Assembly: GCA_025930955.1 (NCBI GenBank)
Contig: JAICNY010000003.1
Span: forward strand, 1 to 39,076
Reading direction: 5' to 3'
Length of the DNA stretch: 39,076 bases
Source: Thermoleophilia bacterium
GTDB lineage: Bacteria > Actinomycetota > Thermoleophilia > Gaiellales > Gaiellaceae
The notes beneath the pieces are model-generated. The model ran no database searches. It was not told the DNA's origin and worked only from the letters and a program-made list of their open reading frames with translations. Below, in pieces: positions 8,008 to 16,803 of this stretch. A program made the position numbers and the translations under genes. Position 1 is the first letter of the stretch. Each line of letters opens with the position of its first letter.

Positions 8008-10812
8008 CTAGCCGACCGTCGTCTTGTTGAAGTTCCTGCCGCTCGACGACGGGTCGTAGTTGTTCTCGACGTTGCCGGCCGAATCGACCGAGAACCAGTG
8101 GATCGTGGTCCCGGTCGGAACCGTGAGCGTCTCCGCGCCCTCGCGGATCCCCGCGGCGGCGTAGAGCGTCGACTCGTAGGTGGGCCTGGAGCCGTCGAGC
8201 GTGTAGAAGACCGCGGCCGGCTCGGACGTGTCGAACATCACGTCGACCGTCCCGGGCTCGGTGCCCGGCGTCGCGACGACCGTCGACTCCGGCCGGCTGT
8301 GGTCCTTGTCGAAGTCGTACGCGACGTGCATGAGCTCGACGAGACCGTTCGAGAACTCCATCGCCTCCTCGTGCGCCTCCTCCCAGTCGGGCTGGAACGA
8401 GGTGCCGACCTCGAAGTTCCAGGCGTAGATGCCGTGCTTGTACCAGAGCATGTCGCCCGAGTTCCCCGCGGCCGAGTAGAGGACGTCGGAGATCGGACCC
8501 GTCCGGGCCGGCGTCACGGAGAGGCCGCGATGCTGCTTGATCGCGGTCAGGATCCGGGACGACGCGCCCCAGAAGAACGACTCCTCGGCGAGCGTCGGCC
8601 GCGGCGCCGAGATCCGCCCCGGCAGCAGGTACGAGCCCGGCGACCACATGAAGTAGTTGCCCGAGCTGTGGAGGTTCATCGAGAACTTGATGTTCGGGTA
8701 GTTCCCGGCGATCCAGTCCACGTTGGCCGACTCCGGCTCCGAGAGCTCGCTCGGCCCGGCGAACGTCCCGCTTGTGCAGCTCGTGGACGCCCCCGAGTAG
8801 CCGTCGAAGAGGCTGTACTCGTCGTAGTTGCGGTTGTTGTCGACGCCCCAGGAGTTCCGGCCGTTCGGATCGGCCGGGCCGGTCAGCGGACAGTGGTTCG
8901 TCATGTTCTTCCGCTGCGAGGCGAAGTCGTAGAACGAGTAGTGGCCGCCGTCCGGGTTGACGGACGGGATGATGAAGATGTCGAGGTTGTTCAGAAGCTG
9001 CTTCGTCGTGCCGTCGTGCGCGTAGTTGCGAAGCAGCCGCTCGGCCGTCTCGACGGAGACCAGCGGCGGCACCCACTCACGCGCATGCTCCTGCGAGTAC
9101 GCGAGGACGCCCAGCTTCGACCCGTCGCGGGTCTTCCCGATCCGGAGCGCCCGGACCGTCCAGGGCTCCCGCGACACCGTGTCCGGTGCGCTCAGGAAGT
9201 CGCTCAGCTGGATCTCGCGCGTCGGGTTGACGACCGCGTCGCCCGAGCTCCCGCGGTACGTGTAGGCGTCGACGAGCGAGCCGGCGTCCGCGTCCAGCGC
9301 GGCCACGACCTCGGCGGCCGTGCTCGTCACCGCGCCGCTCGCGTCCGTCGCGAGGCTGACGGCGATCGAGTCCCCGACGACCCCGACGTCGAGCGCCTGG
9401 TTCGTGGTGCCCGGGTCGAGGAGCTGCACCGAGATGTCGTTGCCGCCCTCGTGGCCCCAGGCGAGCGAGTCGACGACGACGCGGCTCGCGTTGCTGATCG
9501 ACGGGGCGCCGAAGACGGTTCCGGTGGCCGGCAGCCCGGCCTTGATCGCGGTGCCGTCGTCCTGCGAGACCATGACCGCGGGGATCGTCACGGGACCGCT
9601 TCCTCCCATGTTGAACGGGTCGCCCGGAACGTTGTTCGCGACGATCACCGCGATCGCACCCGCGTCCTGGGCGTTGACCGCCTTCTGGACGAACGGGCAC
9701 GAACCACGATCGACGAGTGCAATCGTGCCGGCCGGGAAGCCGACGAGCGGCTCACAGCCGTCGTTCACGTCGCCGGTTGCGTCGTCGCCGAGCGCGATCG
9801 TCCCGGGCAGCCCCGCGACGGGCGCGTCCGGCCCGAACGACGCGCCGGCGAGCTCGTACTCTCCGGCGGCCGGCGACGGCGTGTCGACGACGAGCCGCAT
9901 CCCCGGTGGCTCGAGGATCGCCTGCGCCTTGCGCCGATAGCCGTTCGTCTCGTACGGCAGCTCGACGATGTCCGTCAGCGTCGGGAACTCCGCATGGAGC
10001 TGCTCGATCCGCTCGTAGAGGTCGGTCGGCGTCAGGTAGCTCGTCACGAAGTCCTTGAAGTACGGCGCGTCGCCCTGGTCCTCGTCCGGGAGCGGCAGCC
10101 AGTCGTTCACCTTCGCGACATCGCTCCCGCCGTTCGGGCTCGTCACCCGGATGTAGTCCGGGCGCGGGTTGCTTCCGAGATTCGAGGCGCCGCGGTGATA
10201 CAGGTAGACGCCCGCGTCCACAAAGCGGCTGATGTTCTGCGTACCACCCGAGCCGAAGTCGGTGCCCGGCCCGGAGTCACGCTCCACGGTCAGCTGGAAG
10301 TTCTCGCTCTGCCCGTCGCTCGTCTTCGCCTCGACGGACAGGTAGTGGTTGCCGAGCGAGGTGTAGTAGTCGGCCCGGATGATCTTGACCGTGTCGGTGG
10401 CGAGCGCCTCGACCTCGAGCGCCTCGAGCGCCTCGACGTGCTCGGCGATCGTTGCCTCGCGTTCGGCCACACGCGCCTCGGCGTCGTCCTCGCTGTAGAC
10501 AACCTTCCCGAGCTTGAAGCCCTTGCCCTTCAGGGCTTCGGCCTCCTTCGCGGTCACGACGGCGTGCGCGACGATCCCGTCGGCGGTGGTCGTGACGTTG
10601 TGGTCGAGATCGACGCCGGTCGCGACGAGCGCGTCCAGCGCGTCACGATCCTCGAGGAGAACCTCTACGACGCTGACGTCGTCCGCGGCGACGCGGCCCA
10701 GGTCTCCCTGGCCCGTGTCCCCGGGCGCGCTGGTCGCGAGCATCGTCGCCCCGAGCAGCGCAAGTGCGAGCGTCGCGAGCGACAGGCGCGCGAGCCCGAT
10801 CCGCTTTCGCAT
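8008..10812 (-). CDS. secreted M14 zinc carboxypeptidase with inserted PA domain and C-terminal CHB_HEX domain
   Basis: A 934-residue exported metallopeptidase. Residues 1-30 form a signal peptide (basic MRKR, hydrophobic LATLALALLGATML, ATSA cleavage region). The M14 fold starts near residue 250 (YLTPTDLYERIEQL), is interrupted by a protease-associated domain near residues 310-430 (around RGSCPF), and resumes before the zinc motif HARE near residue 577. DNNRNYD holds the substrate-binding Arg, NLHSSGN near 715 the third zinc ligand, and FEVGTSF near 800 the catalytic Glu. The last 85 residues (FYTLDGSRPTYES, HWFSVDSAGNVE) look like a chitobiase/hexosaminidase C-terminal domain. AGGAGGT lies 5 nt before the ATG. 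It likely degrades extracellular peptides. Confidence 0.9.
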   Translation of the reverse strand: MRKRIGLARLSLATLALALLGATMLATSAPGDTGQGDLGRVAADDVSVVEVLLEDRDALDALVATGVDLDHNVTTTADGIVAHAVVTAKEAEALKGKGFKLGKVVYSEDDAEARVAEREATIAEHVEALEALEVEALATDTVKIIRADYYTSLGNHYLSVEAKTSDGQSENFQLTVERDSGPGTDFGSGGTQNISRFVDAGVYLYHRGASNLGSNPRPDYIRVTSPNGGSDVAKVNDWLPLPDEDQGDAPYFKDFVTSYLTPTDLYERIEQLHAEFPTLTDIVELPYETNGYRRKAQAILEPPGMRLVVDTPSPAAGEYELAGASFGPDAPVAGLPGTIALGDDATGDVNDGCEPLVGFPAGTIALVDRGSCPFVQKAVNAQDAGAIAVIVANNVPGDPFNMGGSGPVTIPAVMVSQDDGTAIKAGLPATGTVFGAPSISNASRVVVDSLAWGHEGGNDISVQLLDPGTTNQALDVGVVGDSIAVSLATDASGAVTSTAAEVVAALDADAGSLVDAYTYRGSSGDAVVNPTREIQLSDFLSAPDTVSREPWTVRALRIGKTRDGSKLGVLAYSQEHAREWVPPLVSVETAERLLRNYAHDGTTKQLLNNLDIFIIPSVNPDGGHYSFYDFASQRKNMTNHCPLTGPADPNGRNSWGVDNNRNYDEYSLFDGYSGASTSCTSGTFAGPSELSEPESANVDWIAGNYPNIKFSMNLHSSGNYFMWSPGSYLLPGRISAPRPTLAEESFFWGASSRILTAIKQHRGLSVTPARTGPISDVLYSAAGNSGDMLWYKHGIYAWNFEVGTSFQPDWEEAHEEAMEFSNGLVELMHVAYDFDKDHSRPESTVVATPGTEPGTVDVMFDTSEPAAVFYTLDGSRPTYESTLYAAAGIREGAETLTVPTGTTIHWFSVDSAGNVENNYDPSSSGRNFNKTTVG

Positions 10813-10949
10813 GAGCTACCTCCTGGGTCGTGCAGCCTGACGACTGCGTTGCACCGCGGCGCGCCGTGACATTTCCTGGTGGGGGTAGCGGCGGCGCCGC
10901 GCCCATTAGTAGCGGATCCGTTGAGATACGTCCACGCCCAATCTTGTGG

Positions 10950-10963
10950 CGCGCTCTTGCGCG
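10950..10963 (-). terminator. weak hairpin after the response-regulator gene
   Basis: CGCGC, a four-base loop and GCGCG form a short stem about 30 nt past the regulator stop codon. It is the only hairpin seen before the M14 gene leader. Without a U-tract the call is weak. Confidence 0.25.
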
Positions 10964-10992
10964 TCGCGTGGAGATCTGCTAGGCGCGGATCG

Positions 10993-11643
10993 CTACGAGC
11001 CCTCGAAGAGCTTGAGCGCCGCCTCGCGATCGGGGACGCGCAGCTTGCGCAGGATCGCGGCCACGTGACTGCGCACCGTCGCCGGCGAAACGACGAGACG
11101 TCGCGCGATCTGCGCGGTCGTGAGTCCCTGGCGCATGAGCTCGAGCACCTGCCACTCCCGGCTCGTGAGCTGGGCGCCCGTGCTCTCGGCCGAGACGGGC
11201 GTGCGCCGCCGCGGCCCCCGGTCGCGAAACTCCGCGACGAGCCGGGCGACGAGGCTTCCGGGAAGCGCGCTCTCGCCCGAGAGCACCGACTCGAGCGCGT
11301 CCGCGAGCCGGTCGGGCGCGACGTCCTTCAGGAGGTATCCGGATGCGCCCGCGCGCAGGGCGGCGAAGAGATCCTTGTCGTCGCGCGAGACCGTGAGCAT
11401 GACGATCTTCGTGTCCGGGAGCCGCGCGCTGATCTCCCAGGCCGCAGCCACGCCCCCGCCGGGCATGCGGACGTCGAGGAGGCACACCTGCGGCTTCCCT
11501 TCGACCGCCGCCGCGACGGCCGCCGGGGCGTCACCCGCCTCCCAGACGACGGTGAAGCGTCCGTCCTCCTCGAGGATCGAGCGGATGTCGGCGCGCGTCG
11601 GCGCGTGGTCGTCGGCGATGAGGACGGTCGCGGGGTCGCTCAC
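10993..11643 (-). CDS. NarL/FixJ-family response regulator
   Basis: A 216-residue regulator. The receiver domain has the acidic pair Asp11-Asp12 (LIADDHAPTRADI), phospho-acceptor Asp57 (CLLDVRMPGGG) and the conserved Lys106 (YLLKDVAPD). The C-terminal LuxR-type helix-turn-helix reads LTSREWQVLELMRQGLTTAQ and continues through SPATVRSHVAAILRKL. Its GTG start overlaps the kinase stop by 4 nt (GTGA), so the two form a two-component pair. Its targets are not evident; the M14 peptidase gene follows after about 180 nt on the same strand. Confidence 0.93.
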   Translation of the reverse strand: MSDPATVLIADDHAPTRADIRSILEEDGRFTVVWEAGDAPAAVAAAVEGKPQVCLLDVRMPGGGVAAAWEISARLPDTKIVMLTVSRDDKDLFAALRAGASGYLLKDVAPDRLADALESVLSGESALPGSLVARLVAEFRDRGPRRRTPVSAESTGAQLTSREWQVLELMRQGLTTAQIARRLVVSPATVRSHVAAILRKLRVPDREAALKLFEGS

Positions 11644-13007
11644 GGGAGCCGCACCTCCACGATCGTCCCCGCGCCCGGCCGCGACGCGATGCGGAGGTCG
11701 GCGCCGAGCGCCTCCGCCCGCTCGCGCATGACGCCGAGCCCGAAGCCGCCGGTGCTGGGAGGCGGCGCGCCCGGGTCGAAGCCGACGCCCTCGTCGACGA
11801 CGCGGAGCAGGATGCCGTCCCCGTTCTGGAGCTCGAGGCGCACGTGCCCGACCCCGGCGTGGCGCGCCGCGTTCCCCACGGCCTCGCAGGCGATGCGGAC
11901 GAGCGCCTCGCGGGTCGGCGGGCTGACGTCCACGTCCTCGTCGAGCGCGAGCTCGACCGACGCGCCGGTGCGCTGGGCGACCTCCTCGACCGCCTGCGCG
12001 AGCGCGACGTCGAGCCGCTCGTCGAACGGCGAGGAGAGCGCGGCGATCGCCCGCCGCGAGTCGTTCAGCGCCCGCTCGGCGGAGGCCGCGATGATCGGAA
12101 GCGACTCGGGCGCCTGCGGCCGGCGGGCCCGCCGGACGATGAAGGCCAGCTCCTGCGCGACGCCGTCGTGCAGCTCGCGCGCGATCCGGCGGCGCTCGTC
12201 GAGCACGGCGGCCTGCGCGAGGCCCCGCCAGTACCCGCGCACCTCGTTCGCGGCCGCGAGGAGCAGGATGGAGTAGAAGGCGAGGATGAAGACGTCGCCG
12301 GTGTGAATCCAGTACTTGCCGGCGGGCGGGGAGATGACGTACTGGACGCGCGCGAGGGCGGCGAGCACGGAGCCGACGGCGACCCAGGAGAGGAACACGT
12401 CCTCCGTCCGCCGCGCCGTTCGCGAGAAGCCGAGGGCGGCGACGACGAAGCCGGCGCACGTGACGAGCTGGAAGGCGACGATCACGCCGTTCCGCTCGGG
12501 GAACGGCTGTCCGGCGTCCGCGAGCCGCCCGACGAGGTCCTGGGCGTCGGCGGCGGCGAAGAGGAGGAACGTCGAGACGAGCGCGAGGATGACCGCGGCC
12601 GTCGAGCCGGCGAGCAGCGCGAACGCGCGGGTCTGCTCCCGCGGCTCGACCGCGGGGAGGAACGCGGCCCCGACGAGCGTCCAGGCGCCGACGAGCCGGG
12701 TGGCGAAGGCGACGACGAGGAGCTCCTCCGGCGCCGACGACGTGGCGACGAAGATCGCCACGAGGAAGCTCGCCGCCGCGAGCTGCCCGAGGGCGACGAC
12801 GAGCACGAGCCCGTTCAACGTCGGGCGGTGCCGGAACCGGCCGTAGACGACGAACGCCGCCGTGAGCGCCGCGAGCGCGCTCGTCGTCTCGAGCGCGATT
12901 CGGAGCGAGGGCGCGTAGTACGAGAAGCTCAGGTCCGGCGCGAACGTGACGACGAGCGTCAGCGCGAGCGCGAAGAGGACGACGGGGCTTCTGAGCAGCG
13001 CTGGCAT
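11640..13007 (-). CDS. membrane sensor histidine kinase (HisKA_3 type)
   Basis: A 455-residue kinase partnered with the adjacent LuxR-type regulator. About eight hydrophobic segments occupy residues 8-255 (for example PVVLFALALTLVVTFAP and VFILAFYSILLLAAANEV), with no large extracellular domain, so it probably senses within the membrane. The H-box is ERRRIARELHDGVAQEL with His280 as phospho-acceptor. The ATPase part shows the N-box EAVGNAARHA, the G1 motif VDEGVGFDPG and the G2 motif GGFGLGVMRERAEALG, matching the NarX/DesK group. It starts 49 nt after glmS ends, so it may be read from the glm transcript. Confidence 0.92.
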   Translation of the reverse strand: MPALLRSPVVLFALALTLVVTFAPDLSFSYYAPSLRIALETTSALAALTAAFVVYGRFRHRPTLNGLVLVVALGQLAAASFLVAIFVATSSAPEELLVVAFATRLVGAWTLVGAAFLPAVEPREQTRAFALLAGSTAAVILALVSTFLLFAAADAQDLVGRLADAGQPFPERNGVIVAFQLVTCAGFVVAALGFSRTARRTEDVFLSWVAVGSVLAALARVQYVISPPAGKYWIHTGDVFILAFYSILLLAAANEVRGYWRGLAQAAVLDERRRIARELHDGVAQELAFIVRRARRPQAPESLPIIAASAERALNDSRRAIAALSSPFDERLDVALAQAVEEVAQRTGASVELALDEDVDVSPPTREALVRIACEAVGNAARHAGVGHVRLELQNGDGILLRVVDEGVGFDPGAPPPSTGGFGLGVMRERAEALGADLRIASRPGAGTIVEVRLP

Positions 13008-13056
13008 CGGATCCGCCCCGAATGATGCCTCTCGCCCGGCGCGCTGACCAGCGGCG

Positions 13057-14877
13057 CTACTCGACCGTGACGGTCTTCGCGAGGTTCCGCGGCTGGTCGA
13101 CGTTCATCCCGCGAAGCCGCGCGATCCGGTAGGCGAGCAACTGGAGCGGGAGGATCGCGAGCGGCGCCTGGAGGAACGGGTGCGTCCGCGGGACGAAGAT
13201 GACGTCGTCGGCGTGATGCTGGACGTCCTCGTTCCCGTCCGTCGCGATCGCGATCACCTGCGCGCCGCGCGCCCGCACCTCCTGGATGTTCGACACGACC
13301 TTGTCGTAGACGTGCGAGTCCGTGGCGACGACCACGACCGGCGTGTCCTCGGCGAGGAGCGCGATCGGCCCGTGCTTCATCTCGCCCGCCGAGTACGCCT
13401 CGGTCGGGATGTACGAGATCTCCTTCAGCTTGAGCGCGCCCTCGAGGCACACGGGCAACCCGATGTGGCGGCCGAGGTAGAGGAAGAAGTCCTCGTCGTG
13501 GTGGCGCCGCGCGATCTCCTCGATCGGATGGCGCCCGTCCAGGAACGCGCCCATCTTGTCCGGCACGCCGCGGAGCTCCGCGAGGAGGCTCTGGATCTCC
13601 TCGTCGAGGAGCGTTCCGCGCAGCTCGGCGAGCCGCAGCGCGAGCAGGTAGAGCACGGTCACCTGCGCCGTGAACGTCTTCGTCGCGGCGACGCCCATCT
13701 CGATCCCCGCCTTCGTGTAGAGGACGTGGTCGACCTCGCGCGTGATCTGCGTCCCCGGGAGGTTCGTGATCGCCACCGTGCGGGCCCCGAGCTCGCGCGC
13801 GAGCCGCAGCGCGTGGACGGTGTCGCGCGTCTCCCCGGACTGCGAGATGCCGACGACGAGCGTGCCCTCGGTGACTACGGGGTTGCGGTAGCGCCATTCG
13901 CTCGCCACGTCGAACTCGCACGGCATCCGCGCCCATTCCTCGATCGCATAGCGTCCGACGACGCCCGCGTGGTAGGCCGTGCCGCAGGCGAGGACGAGCA
14001 GGCGGTCGATCCCGTCGAGGGCGTCCGGCGGGAGGCCCTCGAGGTGGACGCCCGCCGCGGTCGCGTGCTCCTCGATCGTCCGTGCGATCGCGGCCGGCTG
14101 CTCGTAGATCTCCTTCAGCATGAACGTCTCGAAGCCGTGCCGCTCGGCGTACTCGTCGTCCCAGTCGACCTCGAGCTCGTCGCGGTCGCGCTCCTCGCCC
14201 TCGGTCGAGAGGAAGCGGGCCCCCTGCGCGGTGAGCGCCACGATCTCGCCGTCCTCGATCAGCTGGACGCGAGTCGTCTCGCGCTGGAACGCGGCGATCG
14301 AGGAGGCGAAGAACATCTCGCCGTCCCCGACTCCGACGACGAGCGGGCACTGGAGCCGCGCGCCGACGAGGAGCTCCGGATGTTCGCGGTGCGCGACGAC
14401 GAACGCGAAGTGGCCGTCGAGCTGCGGGTAGACGCGGTGGACGGCCTCGACGAGATCGCCCTCGTAGGCGCGCTCGATCAGGTGGGTGACCACCTCCGCG
14501 TCGGTCTCGGACGTGAAGGTGTGGCCGTCCTCGAGGAGGCTCTCCTTGAGCTCGCGGAAGTTCTCGACGATCCCGTTCAGGACGAGCGCGATCTCGGGCG
14601 CGTCGCAGCCCGTGAGGGGGTGCGCGTTCGCCTCGGAGACCCGCCCGTGCGTCGCCCAGCGCGTGTGCCCGAGGCCCGCGGTCGTCGTCGAGCCGTTCGG
14701 GCCCGCCGCCTCCTTCAGGTTGTCGAGGTTCCCGACGGCGCGGACGTACTCGAACCCGGCGTCCTCGGCGAGCGCGAGGCCGGCGGAGTCGTACCCGCGG
14801 TACTCGAGGCGCTCGAGGCCCGCGATGAGCAGCGGCTTCGCCTCTCTGAACCCGACGTATCCGATGATCCCGCACAT
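13057..14877 (-). CDS. glmS: glutamine--fructose-6-phosphate aminotransferase (isomerizing)
   Basis: Makes glucosamine-6-phosphate from fructose-6-phosphate and glutamine, the entry step to UDP-GlcNAc. The 606-residue protein starts MCGIIGYVG, exposing the Cys nucleophile of the type II glutaminase domain. Two SIS sugar-isomerase domains follow, with LACGTAYHAG, GISQSGETRDT and PIALLAEDTPVV. It ends PRNLAKTVTVE, the conserved active-site tail. GAGGAGG lies 6 nt upstream of the ATG. It follows glmM by 65 nt on the same strand. No glmS ribozyme-like leader is seen, and actinobacterial glmS genes generally lack one. Confidence 0.97.
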   Translation of the reverse strand: MCGIIGYVGFREAKPLLIAGLERLEYRGYDSAGLALAEDAGFEYVRAVGNLDNLKEAAGPNGSTTTAGLGHTRWATHGRVSEANAHPLTGCDAPEIALVLNGIVENFRELKESLLEDGHTFTSETDAEVVTHLIERAYEGDLVEAVHRVYPQLDGHFAFVVAHREHPELLVGARLQCPLVVGVGDGEMFFASSIAAFQRETTRVQLIEDGEIVALTAQGARFLSTEGEERDRDELEVDWDDEYAERHGFETFMLKEIYEQPAAIARTIEEHATAAGVHLEGLPPDALDGIDRLLVLACGTAYHAGVVGRYAIEEWARMPCEFDVASEWRYRNPVVTEGTLVVGISQSGETRDTVHALRLARELGARTVAITNLPGTQITREVDHVLYTKAGIEMGVAATKTFTAQVTVLYLLALRLAELRGTLLDEEIQSLLAELRGVPDKMGAFLDGRHPIEEIARRHHDEDFFLYLGRHIGLPVCLEGALKLKEISYIPTEAYSAGEMKHGPIALLAEDTPVVVVATDSHVYDKVVSNIQEVRARGAQVIAIATDGNEDVQHHADDVIFVPRTHPFLQAPLAILPLQLLAYRIARLRGMNVDQPRNLAKTVTVE

Positions 14878-14942
14878 GAGGAACCTCCTCTTCGCGTCGG
14901 CGTCCTGAAGGCCTGGACGGCCTGGGGGGTTGCGGATTGCCG

Positions 14943-16220
14943 CTAGCCGAGCTCGCGCCCGACGAGGGCGGCGATGGTATCAGAGAGCCGATCGGCCGTT
15001 TCCTGGCTTTCCGCCTCCGCGAGCACGCGGACGACGGGCTCCGTGCCGGACGGGCGGACGAGGATGCGACCCCTGCCGTCGAGCTCGGCGTTCAGGCGTG
15101 CGAGCTCCTGCTCGAGCGCGGTCGTGAAGGTCTTCGTGCGGACCGGCACGTTACGCTTGGCCTGGGGCACCGGCTCCAGCCGGGCGGCGAGCTCGGCAAC
15201 GGGCCTGCCGGTCTCGCGGACCGCACGCGCGAGGAGGATGGCGGCCACGAGCCCGTCGCCCGTCGTATGGCCGTTCAGGTAGACGACGTGGCCTGACTGC
15301 TCGCCACCGAGGACGCCCCCCTCGCGGCGGAGCGCCTCGAGGAGATAGCGGTCGCCGACGGGCGTCGCGACGCTGCGGATCCCGCGCTCGGCCATCAGGC
15401 GATGAAAGCCGAGCGAGCTCATCTCCGTCACGGCGACGAGGTCGACTTCGAGGTGGAGCGCGAGGATCGCGACGAGCGCGTCGCCGTTCACCTCGTTCCC
15501 GGCGGCGTCGACCGCGACCACGCGGTCGCCGTCCCCGTCGAGCGCGACGCCGAGGTCGTGCTCGCTCTCGCGCGTCGCGGCGGCGAGCGCGGACGGGTCG
15601 GTCGCGCCGCAGCCGACGTTGATGTTCGTCCCGTCGGGTGCGTTCCCGAGCGCCGTGACACGCGCGCCGAGGCGCTCGAACGCCTGCTGGGCGAGGCCGC
15701 TCATGGCGCCGTTCGCCGTGTCGACCGCGATCCGGAGCCCGTCGAGCGGCGCGCCGAACCGCCCGGTCACGAGCTCGAGGTAGCGGTCGCGGGCGGTGTC
15801 GTCGCGGCGCGGCTCGGCGTCGACGGCCGGCACCTGCTCCGGCAGGAGGCCCTCGACGAGTGCCTCGTCCTCGTCCGTGAGCTTGCGACCCTCGCGCGCG
15901 AAGAGCTTGACGCCGTTGTACTCCGGCGGGTTGTGGCTCGCGGAGACGACCGCCCCGCAGCCGTCGGCGAGCAGCGCGACGGCGGGCGTCGGGAGCACGC
16001 CGCCGAGCGTGACCTCCGAACCGGCGGCGGCGAGCCCTCGAGCGAGTGCCGCCTCGAGCGCCGGCCCGGACGCGCGCGTGTCGCGCCCCACGAGCACGGG
16101 CGCCGCGTCGCTCCACTGCGCGAACGCGAACCCGACCCGCGCCGCGAGGCCCTCCGTGAGCGAGTCGCCCACGACCCCGCGAACCCCGTCCGTCCCGAAG
16201 TACCGCCGCCCGTCACCCAT
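14943..16220 (-). CDS. glmM: phosphoglucosamine mutase
   Basis: Converts glucosamine-6-phosphate to glucosamine-1-phosphate, the step after GlmS. The 425-residue protein starts MGDGRRYFGTDGVRG, has the phosphoserine loop SASHNPPEYNG (Ser95), the metal loop DGDGDRVVAVD, the sugar loop GGEQSGHVV and the phosphate-binding RPSGTEPVVRVLAEA. It is slightly shorter than the usual 445 residues but all four motifs are intact. TAGCGT lies 7 nt before the ATG, and a 21-bp palindrome lies further upstream, so it probably has its own regulated promoter in addition to read-through from rpsI. Confidence 0.96.
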   Translation of the reverse strand: MGDGRRYFGTDGVRGVVGDSLTEGLAARVGFAFAQWSDAAPVLVGRDTRASGPALEAALARGLAAAGSEVTLGGVLPTPAVALLADGCGAVVSASHNPPEYNGVKLFAREGRKLTDEDEALVEGLLPEQVPAVDAEPRRDDTARDRYLELVTGRFGAPLDGLRIAVDTANGAMSGLAQQAFERLGARVTALGNAPDGTNINVGCGATDPSALAAATRESEHDLGVALDGDGDRVVAVDAAGNEVNGDALVAILALHLEVDLVAVTEMSSLGFHRLMAERGIRSVATPVGDRYLLEALRREGGVLGGEQSGHVVYLNGHTTGDGLVAAILLARAVRETGRPVAELAARLEPVPQAKRNVPVRTKTFTTALEQELARLNAELDGRGRILVRPSGTEPVVRVLAEAESQETADRLSDTIAALVGRELG

Positions 16221-16227
16221 GAACGCA

Positions 16228-16233
16228 ACGCTA
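16228..16233 (-). promoter_or_regulatory. -10 box TAGCGT before glmM
   Basis: TAGCGT on the minus strand lies 7 nt before the glmM ATG at 16220. The surrounding bases (CTCTATTAGCGT) are unusually AT-rich for this DNA. It implies a leaderless glmM mRNA. Confidence 0.4.
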
Positions 16234-16266
16234 ATAGAGAGACCGGGCGCAGGGTCGAACCCGCAC

Positions 16267-16287
16267 CTAGTACCACAGTGGTACTAG
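16267..16287. promoter_or_regulatory. 21-bp perfect palindrome, candidate operator of glmM
   Basis: A 10+1+10 perfect palindrome with arms CTAGTACCAC and GTGGTACTAG is centred about 57 nt upstream of the glmM ATG and about 45 nt upstream of the -10 box. About half its bases are A or T, in a region otherwise nearly all G and C. Size and symmetry suit a dimeric repressor or activator. It is not the DasR-type TGGTCTAGACCA site, though the half-site composition is similar. No regulator gene lies beside it. Confidence 0.5.
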
Positions 16288-16371
16288 TCATCGGGCTCCC
16301 GGCGTTCGTCGCCGTGCCGGGCTCGGCCCGGCGCGGCCCGAAGCCGGCCTGGGGACCCGCGAGAGAAGCGC

Positions 16372-16410
16372 TCAATCGTCATGGTCGCGGCGAAGCCGCG
16401 GCCGGATTCA
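16372..16410. terminator. 39-nt stem-loop element at the rpsI 3' end (copy 1)
   Basis: On the plus strand the element starts TCAATCGTCATGG and ends GATTCA; its last three bases are the complement of the rpsI stop codon. In the middle, CGCGGC-GAA-GCCGCG (16386-16400) folds in the rpsI transcript as a stem capped by a UUCG-type loop. Its ends and 39-nt length match a second copy at 21817-21855. It probably acts as the rpsI terminator or as an mRNA 3'-end stabiliser. Confidence 0.55.
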
Positions 16411-16803
16411 GCGCTTGCTGTACTGGGGCGCCTTGCGCGCCTTGTGGAGGCCGGCCTTCTTGCGCTCCACGATGCGGGCGTCGCGTGTGAGGAAGCCCTC
16501 GCGCTTGAGCGCCGTCCGCAGCGCCGGATCCGCCTCGACGAGCGCGCGGGCGAGGCCGTGGCGCAGCGCGCCGGCCTGACCGGACGGGCCGCCGCCGTGC
16601 AGGCGCACGCGGACGTCGAACCGGCCCTCGGACTCGGCCACGCGGAGCGGCGCGGTCGCCACCATCCGTTGGGAGGCGCGCGGGAAGTACTCCTCGAGCG
16701 TCTTCCCGTTCACCCACCACTGCCCGTCGCCGGGCCGGAGGATCACGCGGGCGACGGAGGTCTTCCGCTTGCCGGTGCCCCTGTACTGGGCGAGCTCGCT
16801 CAC
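16408..16803 (-). CDS. rpsI: 30S ribosomal protein S9 (uS9)
   Basis: Small-subunit ribosomal protein contacting the P-site tRNA through its basic tail. The 131-residue protein shows [21 protein letters not shown] near the start, [21 protein letters not shown] in the middle and the tail [18 protein letters not shown]. All are standard S9 features. The start overlaps the rplM stop by 4 nt, the usual coupled rplM-rpsI arrangement. Confidence 0.98.
   Translation of the reverse strand: MSELAQYRGTGKRKTSVARVILRPGDGQWWVNGKTLEEYFPRASQRMVATAPLRVAESEGRFDVRVRLHGGGPSGQAGALRHGLARALVEADPALRTALKREGFLTRDARIVERKKAGLHKARKAPQYSKR

Noticed and set aside
8098-10869. A 923-codon open frame opposite the M14 peptidase gene
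   Set aside because: It is an antisense shadow made possible by GC-biased codons; it has arginine/valine-rich composition and no domain, while the minus strand encodes a clear enzyme.
14878-14942. glmS ribozyme
   Set aside because: The 65-nt gap is too short and shows no ribozyme core; these are typical of Firmicutes.
16235-16290. tRNA-like sequence (GGGTTCGACCC next to a palindrome) before glmM
   Set aside because: The T-arm-like stem does not pair to five base pairs and no acceptor or D arm can be drawn.
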